Below, one piece after another: positions 18,610-27,754 of a stretch of DNA of 64,000 nucleotides. A model generated the notes under the pieces. It saw nothing but the letters and a program-made list of their open reading frames with translations. It was not told the origin of the DNA and did no database searches. The translations under genes and the position numbers were made by a program. This DNA is from Streptomyces sp. DHE7-1 (GTDB lineage Bacteria > Actinomycetota > Actinomycetes > Streptomycetales > Streptomycetaceae): the NCBI GenBank assembly GCA_016432725.1, contig JACJDG010000003.1, positions 4,898,001-4,962,000 of the forward strand, written 5' to 3'. Within the stretch, counting starts at the first letter, position 1, and every line of letters begins with the position of its first letter.

Positions 18610-19947
18610 ATGAGCCTGCGGGCACGCATCAACTCCCCCGAGGAGCAGGGCACCCGGGGAGAGGACGGGCATCTGGTCGCCTCCTACCGGGCCAAGCTGC
18701 TGGAGGAGATCGACCTCGCCGAGATGAGTTCGCTGGCCGCCGCCGAGCGCAGGGCGCGGCTGGAGCGGGTGCTCGGGCACATCATCAGCCGCGAGGGCCC
18801 GGTGCTCTCCACCGCCGAGCGCTCCCAGCTCATCCGGCGGGTGGTGGACGAGGCACTGGGCCTCGGCATCCTGGAACCCCTGCTGGAGGACGCCTCCATC
18901 ACCGAGATCATGGTGAACGGCCCGGACGCGATCTTCGTCGAACGCGGCGGACGCGTGGAGCAGCTGCCGCTGCGCTTCGCCTCCGCCGACCAGCTCATGC
19001 AGACCATCGAGCGCATCGTCTCGACGGTCAACCGCCGGGTGGACGAGTCCAACCCGATGGTGGACGCCCGGCTCCCCTCCGGCGAGCGCGTCAACGTCAT
19101 CATCCCGCCGCTGTCCCTGACCGGCCCCATCCTCACCATCCGCCGCTTCCCGCGCTCCTTCACCCTCCAGGAGCTGACCGGGTTCGGCTCCCTCGACGAG
19201 CCCATGGTGTTCCTGCTGGCCGGGCTGGTGCAGGCCAAGTTCAACATCATCGTCTCCGGGGCCACCGGCACCGGCAAGACCACCCTGCTCAACGCCCTGT
19301 CCGGTCTCATCCCGGCACACGAGCGCATCATCACCATCGAGGACTCCGCCGAACTCCAGCTCCAGCAGACCCATGTGGTCCGGCTCGAGTCCCGCCCGCC
19401 GAACGTCGAGGGCAAGGGCCAGGTCACCATCCGGGACCTGGTGCGCAACTCCCTGCGCATGCGGCCCGACCGCATCGTGGTCGGCGAGGTCCGCGGCGGC
19501 GAGTCCCTCGACATGCTCCAGGCCATGTCCACCGGCCACGACGGCTCGCTCGCCACCGTGCACGCCAACAGCGCGGAGGACGCCCTCACCCGGCTGCAGA
19601 CCCTCGCCTCCATGTCCGACGTCGAGGTGCCCTTCGTGGCGCTCCACGACCAGATCAACAGCGCCGTCGACGTCATCGTCCAGCTCACCCGGTTCGCCGA
19701 CGGCGCCCGCCGCATCACCGAGATCGCCCTGCTCGACAGCCACGGCGGCGACCCGTACCGGCTCGTCACCGCCGCCCGCTTCCACGCGCGGCCCATGACC
19801 GCCGACGGCCAGGTGCACGGCGCCTTCGAGTACCACCCGCTGCCCCGCCGCGCCGCCGACCGCCTCCACATGGCGGGCCAGCCCATCCCGCAGGCCTTCG
19901 GCGTCGCCCACTTCGCGGAACAGCTCGCCACCCGAGAAGCCAGGTAG
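18610..19947 (+). CDS. cpaF: Pilus assembly ATPase CpaF/TadA
   Basis: 445 residues. A hexameric secretion ATPase of the VirB11/TadA family, with Walker A GATGTGKTTLL (near residue 220), an Asp box (ITIEDSAELQL), Walker B (RPDRIVVGEVRGGES) and a His box (STGHDGSLATVHANS). The N-terminal ~130 residues form the usual alpha/beta domain (ILEPLLEDASITEIMVNG). It powers Flp pilus assembly at the inner face of the membrane. It is intact and full length. tadB starts four bases after its stop. Confidence 0.96.
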   Translation: MSLRARINSPEEQGTRGEDGHLVASYRAKLLEEIDLAEMSSLAAAERRARLERVLGHIISREGPVLSTAERSQLIRRVVDEALGLGILEPLLEDASITEIMVNGPDAIFVERGGRVEQLPLRFASADQLMQTIERIVSTVNRRVDESNPMVDARLPSGERVNVIIPPLSLTGPILTIRRFPRSFTLQELTGFGSLDEPMVFLLAGLVQAKFNIIVSGATGTGKTTLLNALSGLIPAHERIITIEDSAELQLQQTHVVRLESRPPNVEGKGQVTIRDLVRNSLRMRPDRIVVGEVRGGESLDMLQAMSTGHDGSLATVHANSAEDALTRLQTLASMSDVEVPFVALHDQINSAVDVIVQLTRFADGARRITEIALLDSHGGDPYRLVTAARFHARPMTADGQVHGAFEYHPLPRRAADRLHMAGQPIPQAFGVAHFAEQLATREAR

Positions 19948-19950
19948 CCC

Positions 19951-20895
19951 ATGGAACTCCATACGCTCGTACAGCTCACCACCGGTGTCGCCCTGCTGAC
20001 CTGCGTCCTGGCCGTCGCCGGCATCCACAGCTACGCCGCGGGCCGGGCCCAGCGCGCCGCCCTCATCGACCGGCTCGCGCACAGCGGGGCCGACTCCGCC
20101 CCCGGCCGCCGGCGCCGCTTCCGCACCCTGGACCGCCGGCTGCGCCGCACGGCGCTCGGCCGGAAACTGGAGCTGCGGCTGGCCGCGACCGGCCTGGACG
20201 TCACCCCGGGCGAGTTCTTCGCCTACATGCTCGCCACCGTCGCCGCGCTCTGGCTCATCGGACAGGCCACCCTGGCCCCCTTCTTCGGCCCCCTCGCCGG
20301 ACTGCTCGGCGTCTGGGCGGCCGTCCAGTTCCTCAACTGGCAGCGGCAGAAACGCATCGAGCGCTTCATCAACCAGCTCCCCGAACTGGCCCGCATCCTG
20401 GCCAACGCCACCCAGGCCGGCCTCGCGCTGCGCACCGCGATCGGCATGGCGGCGGAGGAACTGGAGGCACCCGCGGGCGAGGAACTGGCCAAGGTCTCCG
20501 ACCAGCTCGCCATCGGCCACTCCCTCGACGACGCGCTCGGCGAACTCGCCGACCGGCTCCCCTCCCGCGAACTGGTCGTGCTCGTCACGACCCTGGTGCT
20601 GTCCAACCGGGCGGGCGGCCAGGTCGTCTCGGCCCTGCGCAACCTCACCGAGACCCTGGAGGAGCGCAAGGAGACCCGGCGCGAGATCCGCACCCAGCTC
20701 TCCCAGGTGACGATGACGTCGTACGCCGTCCCCGTCCTCGGCATCGGCGCGCTGTTCCTGATGAACGGGGTCAAGGACGGCGCCCTCGACCGCATGACCG
20801 GATCACCGGTCGGCCAGGCCTGCGTGATCATCGCCTTCGCCATGTACGCCGTCGGGTTCGTCCTCATCCGCCGGATGAGCCGGATCGACGTGTGA
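19951..20895 (+). CDS. tadB: Pilus assembly membrane protein TadB
   Basis: 314 residues. A type II secretion GspF-family membrane protein. It has an N-terminal membrane segment (TTGVALLTCVLAVAGI), a central pair (FFAYMLATVAALWLIG, PLAGLLGVWAAVQFL), the GspF domain with LPELARILANATQAGL, and C-terminal hydrophobic helices (VPVLGIGALFLMNGV, AFAMYAVGFVLI). It forms the inner-membrane platform with TadC and the ATPase. Family-typical length. Confidence 0.94.
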   Translation: MELHTLVQLTTGVALLTCVLAVAGIHSYAAGRAQRAALIDRLAHSGADSAPGRRRRFRTLDRRLRRTALGRKLELRLAATGLDVTPGEFFAYMLATVAALWLIGQATLAPFFGPLAGLLGVWAAVQFLNWQRQKRIERFINQLPELARILANATQAGLALRTAIGMAAEELEAPAGEELAKVSDQLAIGHSLDDALGELADRLPSRELVVLVTTLVLSNRAGGQVVSALRNLTETLEERKETRREIRTQLSQVTMTSYAVPVLGIGALFLMNGVKDGALDRMTGSPVGQACVIIAFAMYAVGFVLIRRMSRIDV

Positions 20896-20908
20896 GGGGA
20901 CTGACCTG

Positions 20909-21796
20909 ATGGCATACCTGCTGGCCCTGCTGATGGGCCTCGGCGTCTGGGGCGCCTTCGCCGGCGTCCGGATGTACCGCGCGGACGCGAAACTCCCCGG
21001 CGACCTCGCGCTCGCCCTCGAGGTGGGTGCCACCCGCACCGGTGCGGTGGACTCCGTGATCGACCGCATGGGCATGCGCTACGCGCCGGCCGTGCTCCGC
21101 CTGATGGGCCCGCGCCTGGTCGCCCGGTACCGCCGCAGGATCGACCTCGCCGGCAACCCCGGCGGCCTCACCATCGACCGCTACGCGGCCCGGCGCGCGG
21201 TGTACGGCGCCCTCGGCGGCGTCGGCTTCCTGGTCTTCCTGCTGCGCGGCCAGTGGTTCGTCGCCCTGCTCCTGCTGCTGTTCGGGGCGTTCTGGACGGA
21301 GGTCGGCATCTGGTCGGCGATCCGGGTCCGCAAGGACGTCATCGAGCGGACCCTGCCGGACTTCCTGGACGTGCTCGCGGTCGTGGTGAGCGCGGGGCTC
21401 GGCTTCCGCCAGGCGCTGGACCGGGTGGCCACCCGGTACGAGGGCCCCTGGGCGGACGAACTGCGCATCACCCTGCGCCAGATGGACCTCGGCATGAGCC
21501 GCCGCCAGGCCTTCGCCGAGCTGCGGCGCCGCAACGACTCCGAGCAGGTGGCGATGTTCGTGACGGCGCTCCAGCAGGGCGAGGAACTGGGCGCGCCGAT
21601 CGTCGACACCCTCGTCTCCCTCGCCAAGGACATGCGCCGCACGGACGCCCAGAACGCCCGCCGCAAGGCCGCCCGCGCGGTCCCCAAGGCCACGCTGATG
21701 ATCACCACGTTCATGGTCCCGGCGACGATGCTGCTGCTGGGCGCGGGCCTGCTGCTGGGCTCCGGCGTCGACTTCGGCTCCCTGACGGGCGAGTAG
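20909..21796 (+). CDS. tadC: Pilus assembly membrane protein TadC
   Basis: 295 residues. It is the second GspF-family platform protein, with an N-terminal membrane segment (LLALLMGLGVWGAFAGV), a central hairpin (VGFLVFLLRGQWFVALLLLLFG), the GspF domain (LPDFLDVLAVVVSAGLGF), QQGEELGAPIVDTL, and a closing segment (VPATMLLLGAGLLLGSGV). It sits 13 bases after tadB, and the order tadA-tadB-tadC is canonical. Confidence 0.94.
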   Translation: MAYLLALLMGLGVWGAFAGVRMYRADAKLPGDLALALEVGATRTGAVDSVIDRMGMRYAPAVLRLMGPRLVARYRRRIDLAGNPGGLTIDRYAARRAVYGALGGVGFLVFLLRGQWFVALLLLLFGAFWTEVGIWSAIRVRKDVIERTLPDFLDVLAVVVSAGLGFRQALDRVATRYEGPWADELRITLRQMDLGMSRRQAFAELRRRNDSEQVAMFVTALQQGEELGAPIVDTLVSLAKDMRRTDAQNARRKAARAVPKATLMITTFMVPATMLLLGAGLLLGSGVDFGSLTGE

Positions 21797-21807
21797 GCGG
21801 GGGCGAG

Positions 21808-23338
21808 GTGACGACCATGACGCCGGCGAGGGGGACCACGGGCCGCCGGCACTGGCGCGGCCGGACGGGGGACACGGGAGCGGGCCCGGACACCGTGGCC
21901 GGGGGCCCGCGGCGGGCGGCGGTGCCGGCCGTGGACCCGCCGACGGCGCCCGCGGTGCCGCGGACCCGGTGCCGGGCCGGGCGCTCCCCCTCCGCCCGAC
22001 CCCGAGAAGCTGCAGATCCGCGCCCTGCAGGCGATGTGCCGGCAGGTCTTCGGGTTCCGCCTCGCCATGATCGTGCTCGCCGCCCCGGCCGCCCTGCTCA
22101 ACGCGTCCCCCGGGCTGGGCGTCCGTCTCGTCGGCGCGGCCGTCGTCGTCACCTTCATGGTGTCCTACGTGCTCTTCCGCGACTGGGAACGCTTCGGCCC
22201 CCTCCTGCTGCGCCACCCGAGCCTGCTGGCCGCCGACACCCTCTTCGGCTCCCTGCCGCTGATCTCCGCCGGCCCGGACACCACCCTCGCCTACGTCAGC
22301 GTCTGCACCCCGCTGCTCGCCGGCCTGGTCTACGGCTGGCGGGGCGCGGCCTGCTTCGCCTCGCTCCAGTCCCTGATCCTGCTGCTCGTCCACGCCACCC
22401 TCGAGGCCGACCACCGGGCGGGCGTCGCCGAGTCCCTGCTGCTGCCCGGCCTGTGCGTCGTCACCGGAGCGATGGGCTCGACCCTGCGCAACCTGATGCT
22501 CCGCTACGGCGCCGCGACGCAGGCCCTCACGGCCGTACAGGCCCGGCTGGCGGCGACGGAGGCGGTGCACGCGGAACGGGCCCGGCTGGCCCGCGAGATG
22601 CACGACTCGGTGGCCAAGACCCTGTACGGCGTGTCCCTGGCGGCCGACGGCCTGGCGGCGACCGCCTCGGCCGACGCCCCGGACCCGGCCCGGGTCCGCC
22701 GCCAGGCCGACCTGGTCTCCCGCTCGGCCCGCAGGGCGGCGGCGGAGTCCCGGGAACTGCTGGAGGACCTGCGCCGCGAGGACGCCCCGGCGGCGGCGCC
22801 GCACACGGACCTCTGGCCGGAAGCGACGTCCCGCGCGGCCGACTTCAGCGCCCGCACGGGCCTGCCGGTGGCATGCCGCCGCACGGACGACCCCCGGACC
22901 CCCTTCCCGCCCCTGCCCTCGTCCCTCGCCCGCCACCTCCTGGCCATCACCACGGAGGCGCTGGAGAACGCCCACCGCCACGCGTCCGCGACCCGCGTGG
23001 AGCTGACCGCCGGGGTCGAGGGCGACCTGCTCCGCCTGTCCGTCCACGACGACGGCGAGGGCCTGCCCCCCGGTACGACGCTGGACAGCCTGCGCCGCTC
23101 CGGCCACTTCGGCCTGCTCGGCATGGTCGAACGCGCCGCCGCGGCGGGGGCCCGCATCCGCGTCGGCAGGGGCGGCAACGCGCGCGGCACGGAGGTGAGG
23201 GTGGAACTGCCCCTGCGGTCCACGGGGCCCACCGAGCCCGCCGCGTCCGCACGGACGGCATGGCAGGCGTGGCCCGCCCAGCCGGCGCCCGCCCAGCCGG
23301 CGCCCGCGCGGCCCGACGTCCCGCCCGAGGACCCTTGA
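21808..23338 (+). CDS. Sensor histidine kinase of the Tad locus (start region frameshifted or uncertain)
   Basis: The clear part runs from the ATG at 22034: four to five hydrophobic segments (FRLAMIVLAAPAALL, LVGAAVVVTFMVSYVLF and others), a HisKA_3 dimerisation motif REMHDSVAKTLYGVSL with the phospho-acceptor His, and a HATPase domain (TTEALENAHRHA, HDDGEGLPPG, GHFGLLGMVERA). Upstream, DPEKLQIRALQA reads in the same frame with no start codon. A GTG at 21808, 11 bases after tadC, is the natural start but lies in another frame, so one or two bases are probably missing near 21960. It should phosphorylate the LuxR-type regulator encoded next. Confidence 0.85.
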
Positions 23339-23413
23339 CCCCTCGAAACCTCGAACCCGCGAACCCGCGAACCGTTGAGCCCTTGACCCCTCGAACCCTC
23401 AAGCCTTCGAGCC
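23332..23413. repeat. Short tandem/direct repeats between kinase and regulator
   Basis: CCCTTGACCCCTCGAA occurs exactly at 23332-23347 and again at 23380-23395. Between and after them are degenerate copies of a CTCGAACCC/GCGAACCCG unit up to about 23413. The first copy contains the kinase stop codon. No function is evident. Confidence 0.7.
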
Positions 23414-23429
23414 CGAGAGGAGGCACCCG

Positions 23430-24184
23430 ATGCAGCACCTGGACCCCGGCCCGGACTTCCCGCCGGCCACCGTCACGGCACCCCTCCGCCTCGTGGTGGC
23501 CGACGACAACCCGGTCATCCGCGCGGGCCTCACCGCTCTCCTCTCCGACCGCGAGGACACCACGGTGGTGGCGCAGGCGGCCGACGGCCGCGAGGCGTAC
23601 GAGGCGGCACTGCTCCACCGACCCGACGTCGTCCTCCTCGACGTCCGCATGCCCGGCGTCGACGGAATCTCGGCATTGCCCCACCTGGTACGCCTGGCCC
23701 CGGTCATGATGCTGACGTACAGCCACGAGACGGAGACCGTGCGGGAGGCACTGCGGCTGGGGGCGGGGGTTACCTGGTGCACGGCGAGTTCACGACGGAG
23801 CAGCTGGTGAGGGCGGTGCGCGACGTACGCGAGGGACGGCCGCACGTGACGCCGGGAGCGGCGCGGGCGCTGGTGAACGGGCTGCGGGCGAGTGCACCTG
23901 CACATGTGGAGTCTGAACTACCATCTGTTCTGGGCTTGATTCCACCCCAGAACCTTTCGCAATTGCAATCAGATGTGGGACAGTCGTATCGGTCGCGGTT
24001 CCAACTCAGCTGCAGGGAGGCGGAGATCATGGACCTCATCGCGTCCGGCATGACCAACCAGCAGATCGCCGCCGCCTGTTTCATCAGCGAGAAGACCGTC
24101 AAGAACCACATCAACCGCATCTTCGCCAAGCTCCACAGCACGACCAGGTCCCAGGCGGCGGCCAAGTGGCTGGGGGTGGCCTGA
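23430..24184 (+). CDS. LuxR/NarL-family response regulator of the Tad locus (frameshifted)
   Basis: 251 residues after adding one G to the GGGGG run near 23770 (RLGAGGYLVHGEF). The receiver domain has the acidic pair in VVADDN, the phospho-acceptor Asp in VVLLDVRMPG and the Thr/Lys region further on. A linker with unusually low GC (about 23900-24000) leads to a LuxR helix-turn-helix (REAEIMDLIASGMTNQQIAA, SEKTVKNHINRI). With the kinase upstream it forms a two-component system located between tadC and the pilin gene, so it probably controls pilin or pilus expression. Confidence 0.9.
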
Positions 24185-24297
24185 AATGGCCGACCGGGAG
24201 CTGGGCTGGGCCCGGGAATGGGTCCTGGGGCCCTTAGAGGAGCAGCTTGTCAGGGCCTACGTTTCCGGCATCGGAGACGAATCTGAAGGGGAGCGCG

Positions 24298-24489
24298 ATG
24301 AGCGACCTGCTGTTGAGGTTCATGGTTGCCATGCGGCGACACAGCAACGACGCGGGGCAGACGGCCGTCGAGTACCTGGGGATCATTGCCGTGGTGGTGG
24401 CGATCGTGCTGGCGATCACGGGGACGGACATCGGTCAGACCATCTACAACGCGATCACGGACAAGGTCAACGAGGTCATCGGCGGCTGA
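24298..24489 (+). CDS. flp: Flp-type major pilin
   Basis: 63 residues. A short basic leader ends in a Gly, then QTAVEYLGIIAVVVAIVLAI. The cleavage site before Gln puts Glu at +5 and Tyr at +6 of the mature protein, the defining pattern of Flp pilins. The mature protein is ~44 residues and mostly one hydrophobic helix. A GAAGGGGAG ribosome site lies just upstream. The 113-base gap after the regulator could carry a separate promoter, as expected for a highly expressed pilin. Confidence 0.9.
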   Translation: MSDLLLRFMVAMRRHSNDAGQTAVEYLGIIAVVVAIVLAITGTDIGQTIYNAITDKVNEVIGG

Positions 24490-25079
24490 CGCGACGCGGT
24501 AGCTGCGACGACGCAGGGCAGGCTTTCCCCATCTACATCACGGTGGTGGCGGGCCTGCTCTTTCTTGCGCTCGCCTACCTGGCGGTCGGCCAGGCAGCGG
24601 TGAACCGGAGCGGCGCCCAGACGGCGGCTGACGCGGCAGCCCTCGCCGCCGCCCAAGAGGCGCGCGACCAACTCGCCGGCCTGTGGGTGGACGCTCTGTC
24701 CGACCCCGCCAAGTGGACCGACATCTTCGAGGGCAAGGGTGCGGACGACCCGTGCTGGCGAGCGGAACAACTGGCTGTGGAGAACGATGCCCGCCTCAAC
24801 TCCTGCGACCCCGAACTGCGCAGGTACACAGTCGAAGTCCAGACCAACAAGACAGTCGGAGACTCCGTCGTACCCGGGATCGAGAACAAGAAGTCGACCA
24901 GGTCCGCGACGGCTGTGATCGAGTCTCTCTGTGGGTTCAAGCCTCCTGGGGAGGACTCCACGACTGAGGCGCTGCCGCAGCTCAACTGCAAGGGCGGAAA
25001 GAACTGGGAACCGGATCCGGACGACCCGGCAGGGCTCCCGAAGCCCGAGGATCTGTTCGATGTTCACCTGGCCGACTGA
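24486..25079 (+). CDS. TadG-like pilus-associated membrane protein (start uncertain)
   Basis: About 195 residues. DDAGQAFPIYITVVAGLLFL followed by ALAYLAVGQAAVNRSGAQTAADAAALAAA matches the Putative Flp pilus-assembly TadE/G-like N-terminus: one membrane helix, then the typical QTAADAAALAAA segment. The rest is an extracellular domain with four cysteines (DPCWRAE, LNSCDPE, SLCGFK, LNCKGG). No ATG or GTG is found in frame near the expected start; a CTG at 24486 overlaps the pilin stop. Either a rare start is used or a base is wrong. Confidence 0.72.
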   Translation: MTRRGSCDDAGQAFPIYITVVAGLLFLALAYLAVGQAAVNRSGAQTAADAAALAAAQEARDQLAGLWVDALSDPAKWTDIFEGKGADDPCWRAEQLAVENDARLNSCDPELRRYTVEVQTNKTVGDSVVPGIENKKSTRSATAVIESLCGFKPPGEDSTTEALPQLNCKGGKNWEPDPDDPAGLPKPEDLFDVHLAD

Positions 25080-25112
25080 CAAGCGCACGATGATCGAGAA
25101 GGAAGCAGAGTC

Positions 25113-25696
25113 ATGAGCATTCGGTTCGCTGCGCAGGCCCGCAGAGGACTGGTCGCGCTCACAGTGTCGACCGGTCTGGCTCTCGGGTAGCCGCTTGCGG
25201 CGGTGGCGGTGGTGGCGAGGACAAGAAACCAGAGGGTCCGGCGTCCGCCTCGAAGAGTCACGGTTCCCGGCCGAGTGCTCAGGAAGGGCAGTCGGACGAG
25301 CCGCTGGCGGAACTGAAGGGTCCGAATGGACTGCTGTTGGATCTCACCTCGGCTGTTCGTGACACGGGCGGGTTCGTGACGGTGAGTGGGAACCTGAAGA
25401 ACGACGGCGGCAAACTGCTGACCGTTCCCGCACAGCTGAGTGGCAACGAGACCGAGATCATCAGAAACGGCCGCTCGTTCGGCGGAGCAACGCTGGTGGA
25501 CTCCAAAGGCAGGAAGCGTTACTACGTCCTTCGTGACACGGACGGGCGCCCCCTGACCACAACAGGGGTGTCCAGCATCAAGTCCGGTGAGACCGTTCCC
25601 GTGTTCATGCAGTTCCCGGCGCCGCCCGCCGACACGAACGAGGTGTCCTTCCAGATGCCCATGTTCGCGCCCGCTGACATCACGATCTCCGGGTGA
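25113..25696 (+). CDS. Secreted lipoprotein of the Tad locus (frameshifted)
   Basis: 194 residues if one G is added to the GGG at 25185-25187. The signal then continues LALGVAACGGGG, giving a proper lipobox with the lipid-bearing Cys near residue 28, where the uncorrected frame meets a stop. The mature part has a Ser/Gly-rich linker and one beta-sandwich domain (LLLDLTSAVRDTGGFVTVSG to FQMPMFAPADITISG). Such domains are typical of surface lipoproteins, but I do not recognise this family. The next gene overlaps its end by four bases (GTGA). Confidence 0.75.
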
Positions 25697-26316
25697 ACAA
25701 CGTGCGCACGATGACTCGTCTTCCTCTGGCGGTGGCCGCGGTCACCTTCGTGTTCGGCACAGCCGCCCGCGCCGACGACACCTCCCCCAGCGAACCCCCG
25801 GGCACGGAACCCTCCGCCACCGCGCCCGTGAAAGTCGACCCCACCGACCCGGACCTCAAGCTTCCCGAGGGGGCCACCCTCGCCGAGGCCAAGGTGCTGG
25901 ACATCAAGTCGGTCGTGGAGGACCAGAGCGGGGACGAGCGGCGGGAGGACACCAACGCCGACGTCACCTTCGCCCTCCAGGCCGAAGTCCTCTTCGGCAA
26001 GGACAGCGCCAAACTGGGCGGCGAGGCCAAGGCCCGCATCGCGACGATCGCCGACGAGATCAAGAAGCAGAACGCGACCCGGGTCCGCGTCTTCGGCTTC
26101 ACCGACAACCTCGGCTCCTCCGCCCACGGCGACGTCCTGTCCAGGCAGCGTGCCAACGCCGTACAGGCCGTCCTCGACCAGGATCTGAACGACCCGAACG
26201 TCGCCTTCGAGGTGCGCGGCTACGGCGAGCAGTACCCCATCTCCGACAACTCGACGGAGGCGGGCAGGAAGAAGAACCGCCGCGTGGAGGTGTCCTTCCC
26301 GCGCACGGAGAACTGA
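25693..26316 (+). CDS. Secreted OmpA-family (peptidoglycan-binding) protein
   Basis: 207 residues. A signal peptide (LPLAVAAVTFVFGTAARA) is followed by a Pro/Thr/Glu linker and a C-terminal OmpA-like domain. The domain has FALQAEVLFGKDSAKLG, RVRVFGFTDNLGS (the Asp region that contacts meso-diaminopimelate in this fold), RQRANAVQAVL and a GRKKNRRVEV ending. It should bind peptidoglycan outside the membrane. The start overlaps the lipoprotein stop, so the two are translationally coupled. In this Gram-positive setting it may anchor the pilus machinery to the wall. Confidence 0.88.
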   Translation: MNNVRTMTRLPLAVAAVTFVFGTAARADDTSPSEPPGTEPSATAPVKVDPTDPDLKLPEGATLAEAKVLDIKSVVEDQSGDERREDTNADVTFALQAEVLFGKDSAKLGGEAKARIATIADEIKKQNATRVRVFGFTDNLGSSAHGDVLSRQRANAVQAVLDQDLNDPNVAFEVRGYGEQYPISDNSTEAGRKKNRRVEVSFPRTEN

Positions 26317-26394
26317 CCGGAGGGGCGCCCGTACGGACGGGCGCTCGGAAACGCCATCCGCGTACCGGAGGCGTACGCGGGCGCGGCGTCGGGA

Positions 26395-26783
26395 TCACTG
26401 ACTTCGATCGCTGACGTCGATCTCGACCCGCGCCCCCACCACCAGCCCCCACCCCGCCATGGCCCCCGCCTCCGCCTCCAGCACATGGCGGGACCGTAGG
26501 CGGGGGCGGTCCAGCCGGCCGGGGGCATCGTGTGGACGGCCAGGACGGTGAGGTGTCGGTCCAGGTGGGCGACGTCGATGGGGAAGCGCATGCGGAAGGT
26601 GTGCACGCTGCTCGCCGGGGACAGCAGCATCGCCCCGGTGACCGAGTCGCGGCCCAGCAGACCCCTCGTCCGCGCCCGGTAGGACGTCGCCACCTCCAGC
26701 GGGACGGTGACCGCCGCCCCGCCCCGCTCGGCCGGATCACCAGCCTTCCCCGCCCGTTCCGCCAACGCGCCATCCGGTCCCAC
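26395..26783 (-). CDS. DUF192 family protein (frameshifted)
   Basis: 129 residues with one base restored in the CCCCC run near 26500 (TAPRLRSRHVLEAEAG). The DUF192 pattern is clear: TSYRARTRGLLGRDSVTG, GAMLLSPASSVHTFRMRFPIDVA, then HVLEAEAGAMAGWGL and a short tail. Members are small proteins of unknown role. The start is uncertain (GTG at 26783 used). It converges with the OmpA-family gene, leaving ~80 bases between the two stops. Confidence 0.75.
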
Positions 26784-26881
26784 CTCCGCGGTGACCGTAC
26801 CCGGGGGAGGGGAGGGGAAGCGCTGCCGGGCGCGCCCGTAAAGGAGTTGTCCCGTCCACCGCCGCCCGCTAGGAAGGGCCC

Positions 26882-27754
26882 ATGACTGGACTCGGCGTGG
26901 TGTTCCGGCCTCAGCTCCCTCCCGAACGGCTCCGTGAAGTGGCCCGGACCGCGGAGGAGTCGGGGCTGGAGGAGCTGTGGTTGTGGGAGGACTGCTTCCT
27001 GGAGGGGGGTGTCTCGACGGCCGCCGCCGCCCTCGCCTGGACCGAGCGGTTGCGGGTCGGGATCGGGCTGCTGCCCGTGCCGCTGAGGAACGTCGCCGTC
27101 ACCGCCATGGAGGCCGCCTCGCTCGAGCGGATGTTCCCCGGCCGGGCCGTCCTGACCGTGGGGCACGGCGTCCAGGACTGGATGGGGCAGGTCGGCGCAC
27201 GTGCCGCCTCGCCCCTCACCCTGCTCGGTGAGCATCTCGACGCCCTGCGCGCCCTGCTGCGCGGCGAGCGGCTCGACGTGAAGGGACGGTACGTCCGCCT
27301 GGAGGGCGTCGCGCTCGACTGGCCCCCGGAGCGGCCGCTCGACGTACTGGCCGGCGCCACCGGCCCCCGCACGCTCCGCCTCGCCGGGCAGAAGGCCGAC
27401 GGCGTCCTCCTCACCGCCTCCACCTCGCCCGACGGCGTACGGCAGGCCCGGCGGACCATCGACGAGGCACGCCGGGAGGCGGGACGCGCCGGCCGGCACC
27501 GGCTCGTGGTGTACCTCCTGACCGCCACCGGCCCGGACGCCGCCGCACGGCTGCGCGCGGAACTGGCCGCCGAGGGGCTGGAGCCGGTCCCGGACCTCGG
27601 GGTCGCGGGGGACGCGGCGGCGGTGGCCGCGGCGGTGCGCCGGATCGCCGAGGCCGGCGCCGACACCGTCGTCCTGCAGCCGACCGGTGACGAGCCGGAC
27701 CCCGAGGGCTTCGTGCGCTTCGCCGCGCGGGAGGTGCGGCCCCTCGTGCCGTAG
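26882..27754 (+). CDS. LLM-class F420-dependent oxidoreductase
   Basis: 290 residues. A luciferase-like monooxygenase TIM-barrel protein: LEELWLWEDCFLEGG, TERLRVGIGLLPVPLRNVAVTA, GRAVLTVGHGVQDWMGQVG, ADGVLLTASTSPDGV. Most actinomycete members use reduced coenzyme F420. The substrate is unknown. AGGAAGGGCC serves as the ribosome site just before the ATG. The stop TAG is the first part of the palindromic element that follows. Confidence 0.9.
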   Translation: MTGLGVVFRPQLPPERLREVARTAEESGLEELWLWEDCFLEGGVSTAAAALAWTERLRVGIGLLPVPLRNVAVTAMEAASLERMFPGRAVLTVGHGVQDWMGQVGARAASPLTLLGEHLDALRALLRGERLDVKGRYVRLEGVALDWPPERPLDVLAGATGPRTLRLAGQKADGVLLTASTSPDGVRQARRTIDEARREAGRAGRHRLVVYLLTATGPDAAARLRAELAAEGLEPVPDLGVAGDAAAVAAAVRRIAEAGADTVVLQPTGDEPDPEGFVRFAAREVRPLVP

